Of a stretch of 64,000 nucleotides of DNA, positions 25,599 through 32,885 are shown in pieces. Made by a program: the position numbers and the translations under genes. Positions within the stretch are counted from its first letter, which is position 1, and the number at the start of each line of letters is the position of its first letter. Under the pieces are notes generated by a model that was not told the DNA's origin, ran no database searches, and saw nothing but the letters and a program-made list of their open reading frames with translations. The DNA comes from DASPWW01 sp963803425 (GTDB taxonomy: Bacteria > Actinomycetota > Thermoleophilia > Solirubrobacterales > 70-9): positions 124,001 to 188,000 of the forward strand of contig CAWDMA010000003.1 in NCBI GenBank assembly GCA_963803425.1, given 5' to 3'.

Positions 25599-26822
25599 GT
25601 GCCCGGCGAGCTGATCGAGATCGAGCAGGCGAGGCGGCTGGTGCTGGAGCGGGTCGTGCCGCTCGCGGCCGAGGATGTGCCGCTGCGCGAGGCGCTCGGC
25701 CGGGTGCTCGCTGCGGAGGTGTCGGCGACCGATCCCGTTCCGGGATTCGACAACTCCGCGATGGACGGGTACGCCGTGCGCGCCGCCGACACCGCCGGCG
25801 CCACCGCCGACTCTCCGGCGAGCCTGGGTGTGGTCGACGAGTCCCGCGCCGGCACCCCCGCCGGCCGTGCGATGGGGGCGGGCGAGGCCGTCGCGATCTC
25901 GACCGGCGCGATGATCCCCGACGGGGCCGACGCGGTCGTCCGGGTCGAGGACACGAGCGCGGAGGACGGCCGCGTGGAGGTCGAGGTGGCGGTCGAGGCG
26001 GGCCGGAACGTGCGACGCGCGGGGGAGGACATCGGCGCGGGCGCGCGGGTGCTCGAGCCCGGCGTCACGATCGGCCCCGCCGAGGTCGGCGTGCTCGCAT
26101 CCGTCGGCCGCACCGCCGCGCCCTGCGCGCGCCGGCCGCGCGCGTTCGTGCTGACCACGGGCGACGAGCTTTACGAGCCGGGCGAGCCGCTCCCCCCGGG
26201 CGGGATCCGGAACTCGAACACCTACTCCGTGCCGGCGCTGGTCGAACGGGCGGGAGCGGAGGTGGCGGGGGTGGAGATGGTCGCCGACGACGCGGAGGCG
26301 ACCCGCGCCGCGATCGAGCGGGGCTTGGAGCACGACCTCGTCGTGCTGTCGGGCGGCGTCTCCGTCGGCGAGCACGACTACGTCCGCGACGCGCTCGCCG
26401 GGCTCGGCGTCGAGCAGGTGTTCTGGGGGGTGGCGCTGCGGCCGGGAAAGCCGACGTACTTCGGAACCCGTCCCGGCGGGGCGCTGGTGTTCGGGCTCCC
26501 GGGGAACCCGGTGTCGGCGATCGTCACCTTCATCCTGTTCGCGCGGCCGGCGATAGACGAGCTCCAGGGCCGGGACCCGGCGATCCGCCGTGCCACGGCG
26601 ATCCTCGACCAGGACTACCCGAAGCCGCCCGGCCGGGGGCACGCGGTGCGCGTCAGCCTCCAGGCGCGCGATGACGGGTGGCACGCGCTCACCACCGGCG
26701 CGCAGGGCTCGCACGTGCTCACCTCGATGCTCGGCGCGGATGCGCTCGCGATCATCCCGACCGACAGCGAGGGCGTTCGCGCCGGCGAGCGGGTGGCGCT
26801 GGAGCTGCTGGAGCGGGGCTAG
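25599..26822 (+). CDS. moeA: Molybdopterin molybdenumtransferase MoeA
   Basis: Inserts molybdate into adenylylated molybdopterin. From the GTG at 25599 it has 407 residues, standard for MoeA. The family marks are FDNSAMDGYAV, ISTGAMIPDGADAVV, TTGDEL, VVLSGGVSVGEHDYV, VALRPGKPTYFG and FGLPGNPVSA. An upstream GTG at 25572 would add nine residues of poor similarity. It begins the block moeA / moaD-moaE / moaC / mogA, which supplies the later steps of Moco synthesis. Confidence 0.95.
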   Translation: MPGELIEIEQARRLVLERVVPLAAEDVPLREALGRVLAAEVSATDPVPGFDNSAMDGYAVRAADTAGATADSPASLGVVDESRAGTPAGRAMGAGEAVAISTGAMIPDGADAVVRVEDTSAEDGRVEVEVAVEAGRNVRRAGEDIGAGARVLEPGVTIGPAEVGVLASVGRTAAPCARRPRAFVLTTGDELYEPGEPLPPGGIRNSNTYSVPALVERAGAEVAGVEMVADDAEATRAAIERGLEHDLVVLSGGVSVGEHDYVRDALAGLGVEQVFWGVALRPGKPTYFGTRPGGALVFGLPGNPVSAIVTFILFARPAIDELQGRDPAIRRATAILDQDYPKPPGRGHAVRVSLQARDDGWHALTTGAQGSHVLTSMLGADALAIIPTDSEGVRAGERVALELLERG

Positions 26823-26838
26823 AGCAGGCACCACTACG

Positions 26839-27513
26839 ATGACCCCCATGACCGTCACCGTGCGCCTGTTCGCGATCCTGCGCGAGCGCGCCGGGCGCGA
26901 CTCGCTGGAGCTGGAGCTGGCGGACGGCGCCACGGTCGAGGACGCGCTCGCGGTGCTGCGGGTCGAGGATGGGATCGGCCCGGTGCTGGAGCGGATGCCG
27001 CTGCGTGCCGCGGTCAACCGCGAGTACGTCGACAACGACACTCGGCTGGCAGGCGGCGACGAGATCGCGCTGATCCCGCCCGTCAGCGGCGGAGCGGCCC
27101 AGGTCCACGCCCGGGTCACCGGCGATGCGCTGTCGCTGCCGGACGTGACCGGCAGGGTCGGCCGGCCCGGCGCCGGGGCGATCGTCACCTTCCAGGGCAC
27201 GACGCGCGACGTCGACAGGCTGGAGTACGAGGCGTACGCCGAGATGGCCGAGACGCGGATCCGGGAGATCCTGGAGGCGTGTGTCTCCGACCACGGGCTC
27301 GAGGCGGCGGCAGCCGAGCACCGGGTCGGGACCGTTCCGCTCGGGGAACCGAGCGTGATCGTCGCGGTCGCGGCGGCCCACCGGGAGGAGGCGTTCGCCG
27401 GCGCCCGCGAGGCGATCGACCGGATCAAGGCGGAGGCCCCGATCTGGAAGCAGGAGGTCGAGGACACCGGCGGAGGCGAGGCGCGACGCTGGGTGGAGGG
27501 GTCGCTGCCGTGA
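26839..27513 (+). CDS. MoaD-MoaE fusion, molybdopterin synthase (MoaX-like)
   Basis: 224-residue fusion of both molybdopterin synthase subunits. Residues 1-85 are MoaD-like (VTVRLFAILRERAG, FALIPPVSGG-type end), with the Gly-Gly that must become a thiocarboxylate at 84-85. Residues 88-224 are MoaE-like: FQGTTRD, LEYEAYAEMAE, HRVGTVPLGE and catalytic lysines K187 and K194 in IKAEAPIWKQE. The Gly-Gly is internal, so cleavage after it is expected, as described for MoaX of mycobacteria. ATG 26839 is preferred to 26848 for ribosome-site spacing. The moaC GTG overlaps its stop. Confidence 0.93.
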   Translation: MTPMTVTVRLFAILRERAGRDSLELELADGATVEDALAVLRVEDGIGPVLERMPLRAAVNREYVDNDTRLAGGDEIALIPPVSGGAAQVHARVTGDALSLPDVTGRVGRPGAGAIVTFQGTTRDVDRLEYEAYAEMAETRIREILEACVSDHGLEAAAAEHRVGTVPLGEPSVIVAVAAAHREEAFAGAREAIDRIKAEAPIWKQEVEDTGGGEARRWVEGSLP

Positions 27514-27989
27514 GCGAGCTCACCCACCTGGACGAGTCGGGGAACGCCCGGATGGTCGACGTCGGCGACAAGCCGGAGACGCGGCGGACCGCCCGGGCGG
27601 AGGCGACCGTGCGGATTAGTCCCGAGACGGCGGCCGCCGTCGCGGCCGGCGACGCGCCGAAGGGGGACGTGCTGGGGACCGCGCGACTGGCCGGGATCCA
27701 GGCGGCGAAGCGGACCGCGGAGCTGATCCCGCTCGCCCACCCGCTGCCGCTCGACCGGGTCGATGTCGAGGCGGAGGTGGACCCCGATCGGGGCGTGGTC
27801 GTGCTCACCGCGGAGGCCAGCGTCACCGCCCGCACCGGGGTCGAGATGGAGGCGATGACCGCCTGCGCGGCCGCTGCCCTTACCGTGTACGACATGGTGA
27901 AGGGAATCGAGCGCGGCGTCACTATCGAGCGGGTCGAGCTGGTCGCGAAGAGCGGCGGGCGCAGCGGCGAGTGGACGAGGGACGCGTGA
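27510..27989 (+). CDS. moaC: Cyclic pyranopterin monophosphate synthase MoaC
   Basis: Converts MoaA's 3',8-cyclo-GTP to cyclic pyranopterin monophosphate. 159 residues, normal length. Family features are MVDVGDKPETRRTARAEA, the active-site IPLAHPLPLDRV, and the dimer helix TGVEMEAMTACAAAALTVYDMVKG with catalytic Lys following. GTG start at 27510 overlaps the moaD-moaE stop (GTGA). It is separated from moaA by 20 kb although they act consecutively. Confidence 0.95.
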   Translation: MSELTHLDESGNARMVDVGDKPETRRTARAEATVRISPETAAAVAAGDAPKGDVLGTARLAGIQAAKRTAELIPLAHPLPLDRVDVEAEVDPDRGVVVLTAEASVTARTGVEMEAMTACAAAALTVYDMVKGIERGVTIERVELVAKSGGRSGEWTRDA

Positions 27990-28474
27990 TGCTGGGTCGT
28001 GCGGCGATCGTCACGATCTCGACCTCGAAGGCGCGCGGCGAGGGCGAGGACACTGCCAGCCCCCGCCTGCGGGCGCTGGCAGAGCGGATCGAGGCCGACG
28101 TGGTCGCCGAGGAGCTGATCCCCGACGACCGCGTCCTGATCGAGCGCACGCTGCGCTTCCTCGCCGACGATCAGCGCTGCGACCTCGTTCTGACCAGCGG
28201 CGGGACCGGGTTCAGCCCCTCCGACGTCACGCCGGAGGCGACCGCGAACATCACCGACCGGTGGATACCCGGGATCCCGGAGGCGATCCGGCTCGCCTCG
28301 CGCGAGCACACCGAGCACTGGATGCTGAGCCGCGCCACCGCCGGGATCCGGGGGTCGACGCTGATCATCAACCTGCCGGGCAACCCGGCGAGCATCGACC
28401 AGGCCGGCGAGGCGATCGCCGGCGCGCTCCGGCACGCCCTAGATCTGCTCGCCGACCGGCCGACGCAGCACTAG
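27989..28474 (+). CDS. mogA: Molybdopterin adenylyltransferase (MogA/MoaB family)
   Basis: 161-residue enzyme that adenylylates molybdopterin before MoeA inserts molybdate. The MPT/ATP-binding loop TSGGTGFSPSDVTPEAT and the C-terminal LPGNPASI are diagnostic. ATG 27989 overlaps the last base of the moaC stop; a GTG directly before it and another at 27971 are alternatives. It is the last gene of the Moco block and ends 7 bp from the convergent VOC gene. MogA and MoaB are not separable by sequence reading alone. Confidence 0.9.
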   Translation: MLGRAAIVTISTSKARGEGEDTASPRLRALAERIEADVVAEELIPDDRVLIERTLRFLADDQRCDLVLTSGGTGFSPSDVTPEATANITDRWIPGIPEAIRLASREHTEHWMLSRATAGIRGSTLIINLPGNPASIDQAGEAIAGALRHALDLLADRPTQH

Positions 28475-28481
28475 CCGCGGC

Positions 28482-28940
28482 TCAGGCGGTGTCGGGGGTG
28501 AGCTCTCCCGGGGCCGGGAACTCGATCGGTCCCTGCTTCGGCGTCCCGATCCGGAGCGGGTTGCCGAACGGGTCGCGCAGCCCGCAGTCGGTGCCGTAGA
28601 ACCGCTCCGTCGGCTCCTCGGTGAACTCGACGCCGTTCGCCTTCAGCTCCGCATACGCACTGTGGACGTCGTCGACGGTGAAGATCCCGGCCATCCCCAG
28701 CGCCCCCTTGGAGACGAGCTCGCGGATCTGCTCCGCGGTCGCATCGTCGTGGGCGGGCGGGCCGGGGCGCTCCAGGAGCAGCTCGTGGTCGGGCTGTCCC
28801 GGGACGCCGACGGTGAGCCATCGCATGAAGCCGAGATCGGCGTCGGTGCGGACCTCCAGGCCGAGCTTGCCGACGTAGAAGTCGAGCGCCTCGTCCTGAT
28901 CAAGCACGTAGACCTGTGAGTGTGTGTGGTGAGTGATCAT
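28482..28940 (-). CDS. VOC-family (glyoxalase/bleomycin resistance-like) protein
   Basis: 152-residue metal-binding fold of two beta-alpha-beta3 units. Typical segments are HSQVYVLDQDEALDFYVGKLGLEVRTD at the start, the strand MRWLTVGVPGQPDHELLLERPG, and the second-half GIFTVDDVHSAYAELKANGVEF with TDCGLRDPFGNPLRI. Metal ligands are probably the early His and a later Glu. Enzymes of this type include dioxygenases, lyases and antibiotic-binding proteins. A 9 bp gap separates it from the upstream AraC regulator, so it may be that regulator's target. Confidence 0.85.
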   Translation of the reverse strand: MITHHTHSQVYVLDQDEALDFYVGKLGLEVRTDADLGFMRWLTVGVPGQPDHELLLERPGPPAHDDATAEQIRELVSKGALGMAGIFTVDDVHSAYAELKANGVEFTEEPTERFYGTDCGLRDPFGNPLRIGTPKQGPIEFPAPGELTPDTA

Positions 28941-28949
28941 GGCTCGAAC

Positions 28950-29342
28950 CTAGCCCACGGCCCGCCGCCTCGCTTCTCCAAAACTGCTCGGTCTGGTCCA
29001 CGCCCGCGCGAAGCACGCCGGGACCGCGCGCAGGTCGGCCGCCCCGGCCCTGTACGCCGTCGGAGAACGGCCGACGATCTCGCCGAACGTGCGGGTGAAC
29101 GTGCCGAGGCTCGCGAACCCGACCGCGAGGCAGATCTCGGTGACGCTGAGATCGGTCTCGCGCAGCATGAACATCGCCCGCTCCACGCGGCGCCGCTGCA
29201 GGTAGCGGTGCGGGGTCTCGCCGAAGGTGGCCTTGAATGTTCGGATGAAATGCGCCTCCGAGACGTGCGCGATCCGGGCCAGCGCGGGCACATCGAGCGG
29301 CTCCGCGTAGTCGCGGTCCATCGCGTCGCGGGCGCGCAGCAT
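28950..29342 (-). CDS. AraC-family transcriptional regulator (DNA-binding domain only)
   Basis: 130 residues, nearly all the double helix-turn-helix AraC domain: LDVPALARIAHVSEAHFIRTFKATFGETPHRYLQRRRVERAM and the second helix pair LSVTEICLAVGFASLGTFTRTFGEIVGRSP. No ligand-binding domain is present, as in other stand-alone AraC proteins adjacent to VOC genes. ATG 29342 has a GAGGAG site 12 bases upstream; the frame continues back to the sigma-factor stop and a CTG there could also initiate. A regulatory pair with the downstream VOC gene is likely. Confidence 0.87.
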   Translation of the reverse strand: MLRARDAMDRDYAEPLDVPALARIAHVSEAHFIRTFKATFGETPHRYLQRRRVERAMFMLRETDLSVTEICLAVGFASLGTFTRTFGEIVGRSPTAYRAGAADLRAVPACFARAWTRPSSFGEARRRAVG

Positions 29343-29377
29343 GCGGCGGTTCGACTCCTCTACAGCGCGGCTGATCG

Positions 29378-30547
29378 TCAGATCGTGCCAAGCTCCGCAA
29401 CCCGTCGCTCCAGGAAGCGCCGCTCCGGCTCGGAGCTGACCAGATCGAGCGCCCGCGCGTACGCCGCGCGGGCCTCCTCCGTGCGGTCGAGGCGGCGGAG
29501 CAGCTCGGCGCGGGTCGAGTGCAGATAGAGGTACGAGTCGAGGTCGAGGCGGTCGACCAGCGCCAGCGCTGCCTCCGTCTCGCCGGCCTCAGCGATCGCC
29601 GCCGCCCGGTTCAGCTCCACCACGGGAGAGCCCGTGTGGCGGCCGAGCTCGCCGTACAGGGCGGCGATCTGGGGCCAGTCCTGCGGGTCGGTCGCGTGCA
29701 GCACCGCGATCGCGGCCTGGATCACGTACGGGCCGCGCCCGCCGAGCGCGAGCGCTCGGTCGAGCGTGCGGCGGCCGGCTGCGATCTGCTCGAGGTCCCA
29801 CAGCGACCGGTCCTGGTCGCCGAGCCGGACCATGTAGCCGTCGGCGAAGCGGGCGTCGCGGCGGGCGTCGTTGACGACCATCACAGCGAGCAGGCCGTGC
29901 ACCTCGGGCTCGTCGGGCAACAGCTCGGCCAGCGCTCGCCCCAGCCGGATCGCCTCCGTGGACAGCTCCCCGCGCCCGGAGTAGCCCTCGTTGTAGATCA
30001 GGTAGACGACCGCGAGCACCGCGGCGAGCCGGTCGGCGAGCAGGTGCGGGGGCGGCACCCGGAACGGGATCCCTGCCGACTTGATCTTCCGCCGCGCCCG
30101 CACCAGCCGCTTCGCCATCGCCCCCTCCTCGATCAGGAAGGCGCGCGCGATCTCTTCGGTGGTGAGGCCGCCGAGCGTGCGCAGCGTCAGCGTCACCTGT
30201 GCCTCCAGCGCCAGCGCGGGATGGCAGCAGGTGAACACGAGCTCGAGCCGCTCGTCCGGGATCGCGGTCTCCTCATCCACGGGGTCCTCCCCGGCCTCGC
30301 GCAACTCCAGCTCCCGCACCTTCGCGGCGAGCGTGCGGTCGCGGCGGATCCTGTCGATGGCGCGGTTCCGGGCGGTGGTGACCAGCCACGCCCTCGGGTT
30401 GTCGGGAGCCCCTTCCCGGGGCCATCGCTCTGCCGCGATCGCGAATGCCTCCTGCGCGGCTTCCTCGGCGAGCTCGAACTCGCCGAGGAAGCCGATCAGG
30501 GCGGCCACGACGCGCCCCCATTCCTCGCGGAAGACCCGGTCGAGGAT
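29378..30547 (-). CDS. RNA polymerase sigma factor, SigJ/ECF42-like with C-terminal DUF6596/TPR region
   Basis: 389-residue alternative sigma factor. Region 2 is recognisable in FGEFELAEEAAQEAFA-like GFLGEFELAEEAAQEAF and NPRAWLVTTARNRAIDRIRRD; region 4 in LTLRTLGGLTTEEIARAFL and MAKRLVRARRKI. The remaining 200 residues match the helical extension of ECF42 factors (YLIYNEGYSGRGELSTEAIRLGRAL, HRTGSPVVELNRA-like). The pairing with an upstream YCII/DGPF gene is the classic ECF42 arrangement. No ATG, GTG or TTG is near the expected start; an AAGGAGG site (30555-30561) stands 7 bases before an ATC at 30545-30547, so ATC initiation is inferred. Confidence 0.87.
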   Translation of the reverse strand: MLDRVFREEWGRVVAALIGFLGEFELAEEAAQEAFAIAAERWPREGAPDNPRAWLVTTARNRAIDRIRRDRTLAAKVRELELREAGEDPVDEETAIPDERLELVFTCCHPALALEAQVTLTLRTLGGLTTEEIARAFLIEEGAMAKRLVRARRKIKSAGIPFRVPPPHLLADRLAAVLAVVYLIYNEGYSGRGELSTEAIRLGRALAELLPDEPEVHGLLAVMVVNDARRDARFADGYMVRLGDQDRSLWDLEQIAAGRRTLDRALALGGRGPYVIQAAIAVLHATDPQDWPQIAALYGELGRHTGSPVVELNRAAAIAEAGETEAALALVDRLDLDSYLYLHSTRAELLRRLDRTEEARAAYARALDLVSSEPERRFLERRVAELGTI

Positions 30548-30549
30548 CG

Positions 30550-30906
30550 CTAACCCTCCTTCAGCGGGCGGATCTCGATCGCACCGCCGAGGCGGGCGGC
30601 CGGGATCCTCGCCGCGAGCTCGATCGCGGCGTCGAGGTCGGCCGCCTCGAGGAACAGGTAGCCGCCGAGCGCTTCCTTGATCGCCACGAACGGCCCATCG
30701 GTCGTGAGTGGCAGGCCGTTCTCGACCCGGATGGTGGTCGCCATCTCGGGCGGCTCCATCCACTCGCCGGGGGTGACGCCCGGCGTCTGGTTGATCGCCT
30801 GGTAGTCGGCGGCGACGGCGCTCTGCTCCTGGTCGGAGAGCCGCTCCCATTCCGGCGAGCCCGGCGTCGGGGTGTCGCCCTGGTGGATCAGCAGCATGTA
30901 CCTCAT
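30550..30906 (-). CDS. YCII/DGPF-domain protein
   Basis: 118-residue alpha-beta barrel protein beginning MRYMLLIHQGD, with the DGPF motif (TTDGPFVAIKEALGGYLFLEA) that names the family. Such proteins are consistently encoded beside ECF42 sigma factors, as here (sigma gene starts 3 bases downstream), but their role is not established; they may modulate the sigma factor or be small enzymes. ATG at 30906 with a GGAGGT site upstream. Confidence 0.9.
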   Translation of the reverse strand: MRYMLLIHQGDTPTPGSPEWERLSDQEQSAVAADYQAINQTPGVTPGEWMEPPEMATTIRVENGLPLTTDGPFVAIKEALGGYLFLEAADLDAAIELAARIPAARLGGAIEIRPLKEG

Positions 30907-30973
30907 CGCTACCTCCTTCGTTGGATTGTCGCCCTGGAGACGAACGAGGCGAGCCGAAGAGGACAGGATTCGG

Positions 30974-31009
30974 TGCGCCTCCTCCTCCGCTTCTCGTCCG
31001 GGGGCGGCT
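30974..31009 (+). repeat. 36-bp intergenic repeat, copy A
   Basis: Matches the sequence at 38778-38813 at 34 of 36 positions; the core is CCTCCTCCGCTT, then CGTCCGGGGGCGGCT. It lies between the enoyl-CoA hydratase and YCII genes. Both copies are outside genes and partly self-complementary (GCCGCC against GGAGGC or GGCGGC), which suggests a small dispersed element or terminator-like hairpin. The 115 bp gap otherwise shows nothing. Confidence 0.55.
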
Positions 31010-31021
31010 CCCCTCGGCGGC

Positions 31022-31828
31022 TCAGCGCCCCTTCCAGCGCGGTGCGCGCTTCTGCTCGAAGGCGCGGATCCCCTCGCGAAGGTCCTCGGAAGCGAAGCAC
31101 GCGCGGCGCAGCTCGACCAGCTCCCGCTCCTGGTCGGCGGTCAGCCGCGGGAACGAGGCGAGCGTCTCGATCGCGCGCTTGTTTCCGCGCGTCGCGAGCG
31201 GGGCGTTGGCGGCGATCTCGGCCGCCAGCCCGACAGCCGTCCGCTCGATCTCGGCGTCGGGCACGACCTCGTTGACGAGCCCGATCTCGGCCGCCCGCGC
31301 CGCCGATATCTCGCGCCCCACCAGGAACAGCTCCCGGGTGCGCGCTGCGCCGACCACGTCGATGAACCGCGCCAGCCCGGTGTGCCCGTACACCAGCCCC
31401 AGCTTCCCGGCCGGCATCCCGAGCGTCGCGCCCTCGGCCGCGATCCGCACGTCGCACCGCACCGCCAGCTCCAGCCCCCCGCCCAGGCACGGCCCGGCGA
31501 TCGCCGCCACCACCGGGTTCGGGTGCGAGCTGAGCCGCTCCATCGCGGCGTGGCCGGGGTGCGCGACGAGCGCCTCGGCGTCGTGCTCGAAAGACTGCTC
31601 CGGGATGTCGGCGATGTCGTACCCGGCCGAGAACGTCCCGCCCGCCCCCGTCAGGATCACGCACCGAACCTTGATCCCCTCGCCCAGCTCGGGGAGAACC
31701 TCGGCGAGCGCGTCGAGCACCTCGTGGTCGAGCGGGTTGCGCCGCTCCGGATCGCTCAGCGTCAGCCGCGCGACTGCCTCAACCGGGTGGTCGAGAAGCA
31801 GCCGACCGCCTGCCAGCCTCTCAGTCAC
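31022..31828 (-). CDS. Enoyl-CoA hydratase/isomerase family protein
   Basis: 268-residue crotonase-fold enzyme. Oxyanion-hole segments are TGAGGTFSAGYDI and IAGPCLGGGLELAVRCD; the C-terminus FEQKRAPRWKGR is typical. The GTG at 31828 has a GGAGAGG site and avoids the low-complexity upstream extension. It is followed upstream in the genome by a small biotin/lipoyl carrier gene (31885-32097) on the same strand, so the two may belong together in acyl-CoA metabolism. Exact activity (hydratase, isomerase or thioesterase) is not determinable. Confidence 0.88.
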   Translation of the reverse strand: MTERLAGGRLLLDHPVEAVARLTLSDPERRNPLDHEVLDALAEVLPELGEGIKVRCVILTGAGGTFSAGYDIADIPEQSFEHDAEALVAHPGHAAMERLSSHPNPVVAAIAGPCLGGGLELAVRCDVRIAAEGATLGMPAGKLGLVYGHTGLARFIDVVGAARTRELFLVGREISAARAAEIGLVNEVVPDAEIERTAVGLAAEIAANAPLATRGNKRAIETLASFPRLTADQERELVELRRACFASEDLREGIRAFEQKRAPRWKGR

Positions 31829-31884
31829 GACCTCTCCGCTCGAATCCTCCGGTTCGCGTCCGGTTCGAGCGGGCTCGCGGCCAC

Positions 31885-32097
31885 CTACTCCAGTACCACC
31901 AGGACGTCGCCCTCCGACACGGATTGGCCCTCTTCGCACTTGACCTCGGTCACCTTGCCGTCGTCCTCGGCCTCGACCGGCATCTCCATCTTCATCGACT
32001 CGAGGATGACGACCGTGTCGCCGTCGGAGACCTCGTCCCCGACCGCGACCTCGATCTTCCATACGGTCCCGGTTATGTGCGCCTCGATCTCGGCCAT
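31885..32097 (-). CDS. Small biotin/lipoyl carrier protein (BCCP-like)
   Basis: 70-residue stand-alone biotinyl domain. The lysine to be biotinylated sits in ILESMKMEMPV, the canonical ESMKM hairpin, and the strands HITGTVWKIEVAVGDEVSDGD and VTEVKCEEGQSVSEGDVLVVLE complete the fold. ATG 32097. Such mini-carriers usually serve acyl-CoA or oxaloacetate carboxylases encoded elsewhere. A carboxyltransferase subunit is at 56603-58162, but no biotin carboxylase is in the window. The bio genes at the left end could supply its cofactor. Confidence 0.9.
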   Translation of the reverse strand: MAEIEAHITGTVWKIEVAVGDEVSDGDTVVILESMKMEMPVEAEDDGKVTEVKCEEGQSVSEGDVLVVLE

Positions 32098-32151
32098 GCC
32101 GCTAGGCGCGGCAGAATACCCGCCGATGTCACCGGAAGGAACGCCGATCCG

Positions 32152-32496
32152 ATGACGCTGGTCCTGATCGGGATCGCGGGCGGGTTCCTCGCCGGCCTGC
32201 TCGGGATCGGCGGCGGGGGGCTGATGGTCCCGATGATGGTCTCGTTCGAGGGGATCCGCCAGCGCCAGGCCCATGCGATCTCGCTCGGAGCGGTGGTGAT
32301 CCTGGCGCTGTCGGCGGCGATCACCTATGGAACCTCGGACGAGGTTCGGCTGGGCACGGCCGCTGCCCTGTTCGCCGGTGGGGCGTTCGGCGCCCCGGTC
32401 GGGGCGCGGCTGCTGTCCGGCGTCAACGATGTGGTCGCGCGCCGCGCGTTCGGCGTGCTGCTGGTGTGCACCGCGATCTTCCTGGCCGTGACGTGA
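32152..32496 (+). CDS. TauE/SafE-type (TSUP) permease, half-size subunit 1
   Basis: 114-residue membrane protein with about four hydrophobic helices. It carries the TSUP motif in LLGIGGGGLMVPMM near the first helix and an HAISLGAVVILALSAA helix. Full-length members have two such repeats in about 250 residues; this gene has only the first, and the next gene, overlapping by 4 bases (GTGA), has the second. Family members export sulfite or other organosulfur anions. Start ATG 32152 with GGAAGGA upstream. Confidence 0.82.
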   Translation: MTLVLIGIAGGFLAGLLGIGGGGLMVPMMVSFEGIRQRQAHAISLGAVVILALSAAITYGTSDEVRLGTAAALFAGGAFGAPVGARLLSGVNDVVARRAFGVLLVCTAIFLAVT

Positions 32497-32885
32497 TCGA
32501 GGTACTCGGCTTCGTGGCGCTCGGCTTCGTGGTCGGGGCGATGTCCTCCTTCTTCGGGATCGGCGGCGGCGTCACGCTGGTTGCGGTGATGGTGTCGGTC
32601 GCCGGATTCACCCAGCAGGAGGCTCAGGCGACGGCGCTCGCGTTCATGGTCCCGACCGCGACGGTCGGGGTGATCGCGACCCGGCGCCACGGCTTCGGGG
32701 ACCTGCGGGCCTCGGCCGTGCTCGGGGCGAGCGGCGCGATCGCGGCCGTGGGCGGGGCGCTGGCCGCGCTGGCGCTCCCGGCCGAGACTCTCCGGTACGT
32801 GTTCGCGACCTTCATCTTCCTGCTCGGGCTGAACATGCTGCTGCGCCCGCTTCCCCCCGACCCGGAGGAGGAGTACCAGCCTTGA
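32493..32885 (+). CDS. TauE/SafE-type (TSUP) permease, half-size subunit 2
   Basis: 130-residue membrane protein with four hydrophobic helices and its own repeat motif, SSFFGIGGGVTLVAVM. The GTG start overlaps the stop of subunit 1, so the two halves are made together and probably assemble as a heteromer equivalent to one TSUP permease. The C-terminus LLRPLPPDPEEEY is soluble. The CoA-transferase gene begins within its stop (TTGA). A split by a recent stop is unlikely because each half has a proper start and overlap. Confidence 0.82.
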   Translation: MIEVLGFVALGFVVGAMSSFFGIGGGVTLVAVMVSVAGFTQQEAQATALAFMVPTATVGVIATRRHGFGDLRASAVLGASGAIAAVGGALAALALPAETLRYVFATFIFLLGLNMLLRPLPPDPEEEYQP

